From positions 1 to 14,074 of the forward strand of contig JAERRP010000167.1 of assembly GCA_016735415.1 (NCBI GenBank): 14,074 bases of DNA. The letters run 5' to 3'. The notes beneath the pieces are model-generated. The model saw only the letters and a list, made by a program, of their open reading frames with translations, was not told the DNA's origin and did not search any database. The DNA comes from Desulfobacterales bacterium (GTDB taxonomy: Bacteria; Desulfobacterota; Desulfobacteria; Desulfobacterales; UBA5852). Of this stretch, positions 13,856 to 14,074 are shown one piece after another (within the stretch, counting starts at the first letter, position 1; each line of letters starts with the position of its first letter). A program made the position numbers and the translations under genes.

Positions 13856-14074
13856 TCATATGTCGGCCGGGAAATCCACTGCTTTGTCCACATGGATTTC
13901 TTCCGAAGGCCGGAAGTCTTTCATCGGCCGGGTTGGGTTCAGCGGACGGGGTGGCGGCTCCCCGGCGGGCCGGTCCGGCGGTGGCGTCGGTGGATCGGTC
14001 GGCGGGCCGGTTTGATGATCGTCGGCTGGTGTCGTCTCCGGGGCGGCGGCTTCCGGCCTGGAGACGATCGGGTC
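13856..14074 (-). CDS. Pro-rich C-terminus of an upstream protein (5' end beyond window)
   Basis: Only the last 72 codons are inside the window, ending at TGA 13856-13858. The visible part is a low-complexity, Pro/Asp/Thr-rich segment (TGPPTDPPTPPPDRPAGEPP). A compact tail follows, MKDFRPSEEIHVDKAVDFPA then DI. Codon use and strand match the downstream genes, and the 64-bp gap suggests one operon. Pro/Thr-rich tails of this kind are typical linkers; threonines here could be phosphorylated and read by the FHA protein two genes on, but that is speculation. The main domain is unknown. Confidence 0.7.
   Translation of the reverse strand, partial: DPIVSRPEAAAPETTPADDHQTGPPTDPPTPPPDRPAGEPPPRPLNPTRPMKDFRPSEEIHVDKAVDFPADI

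Noticed and set aside
1..14074. CRISPR array, tRNA, rRNA, transposase
   Set aside because: I saw no regularly spaced repeats, no cloverleaf with CCA-type end, no rRNA segment and no transposase or integrase motif on either strand.

Overview
The window reads as chromosomal DNA of a Gram-negative bacterium, most likely a sulfate-reducing Desulfobacterota (Desulfobacterales-like). The clues are the style of the IHF-beta remnant, the DUF502 and phasin-like proteins, the TviB-type nucleotide-sugar dehydrogenase and the GC-rich right half. The taxonomic call is inference from remembered family sequences; no rRNA or tRNA gene is present. Composition splits the window: the left part (about 1-5400) is clearly richer in A+T than the right part (about 5430-14074).

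Left part (1-4406), all on the minus strand. A TetR/AcrR regulator with its own promoter and operator-like palindrome precedes a 373-residue Ala/Glu/Lys-rich helical repeat protein. Next comes a reading frame interrupted by two stop codons, then a 96-residue phasin-like protein, a patatin-like serine hydrolase, a tiny coupled ORF, and a DUF502 membrane protein cut by the window edge. Together they suggest a TetR-controlled locus for storage granules, lipid bodies or the envelope.

Gene graveyard (about 4480-5430). No intact gene is present. Three recognisable fragments lie in alternating orientation: the C-terminal half of a universal stress protein (minus), the end of a CBS domain (plus) and the C-terminal half of an IHF-beta/HU-type protein (minus). 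A second copy of the TetR-type promoter/operator element sits just upstream of the stress-protein fragment, next to a run of ten G.

Middle part (5433-9337), plus strand: an RsuA/RluF-family rRNA pseudouridine synthase, a UDP-N-acetylhexosamine 6-dehydrogenase (TviB type), a PlsC-type acyltransferase and a YhhN (lysoplasmalogenase-family) membrane protein.

Right part (9435-14074), minus strand, convergent with the middle genes. It holds a tight five-gene set: the Pro-rich C-terminus of an upstream gene, a MotA/TolQ/ExbB-type proton-channel subunit, an actin/Hsp70-like protein fused to an FHA domain, and two tandem VWA proteins. Each VWA protein has one N-terminal membrane helix carrying a Phe-(Ile/Leu)-Asp motif like that of ExbD/TolR. 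I infer a proton-motive-force-driven membrane machine in which VWA (MIDAS) domains replace the usual periplasmic ExbD/MotB domain and an FHA protein links it to phospho-threonine signalling. This is the strongest candidate in the window for an undescribed system.
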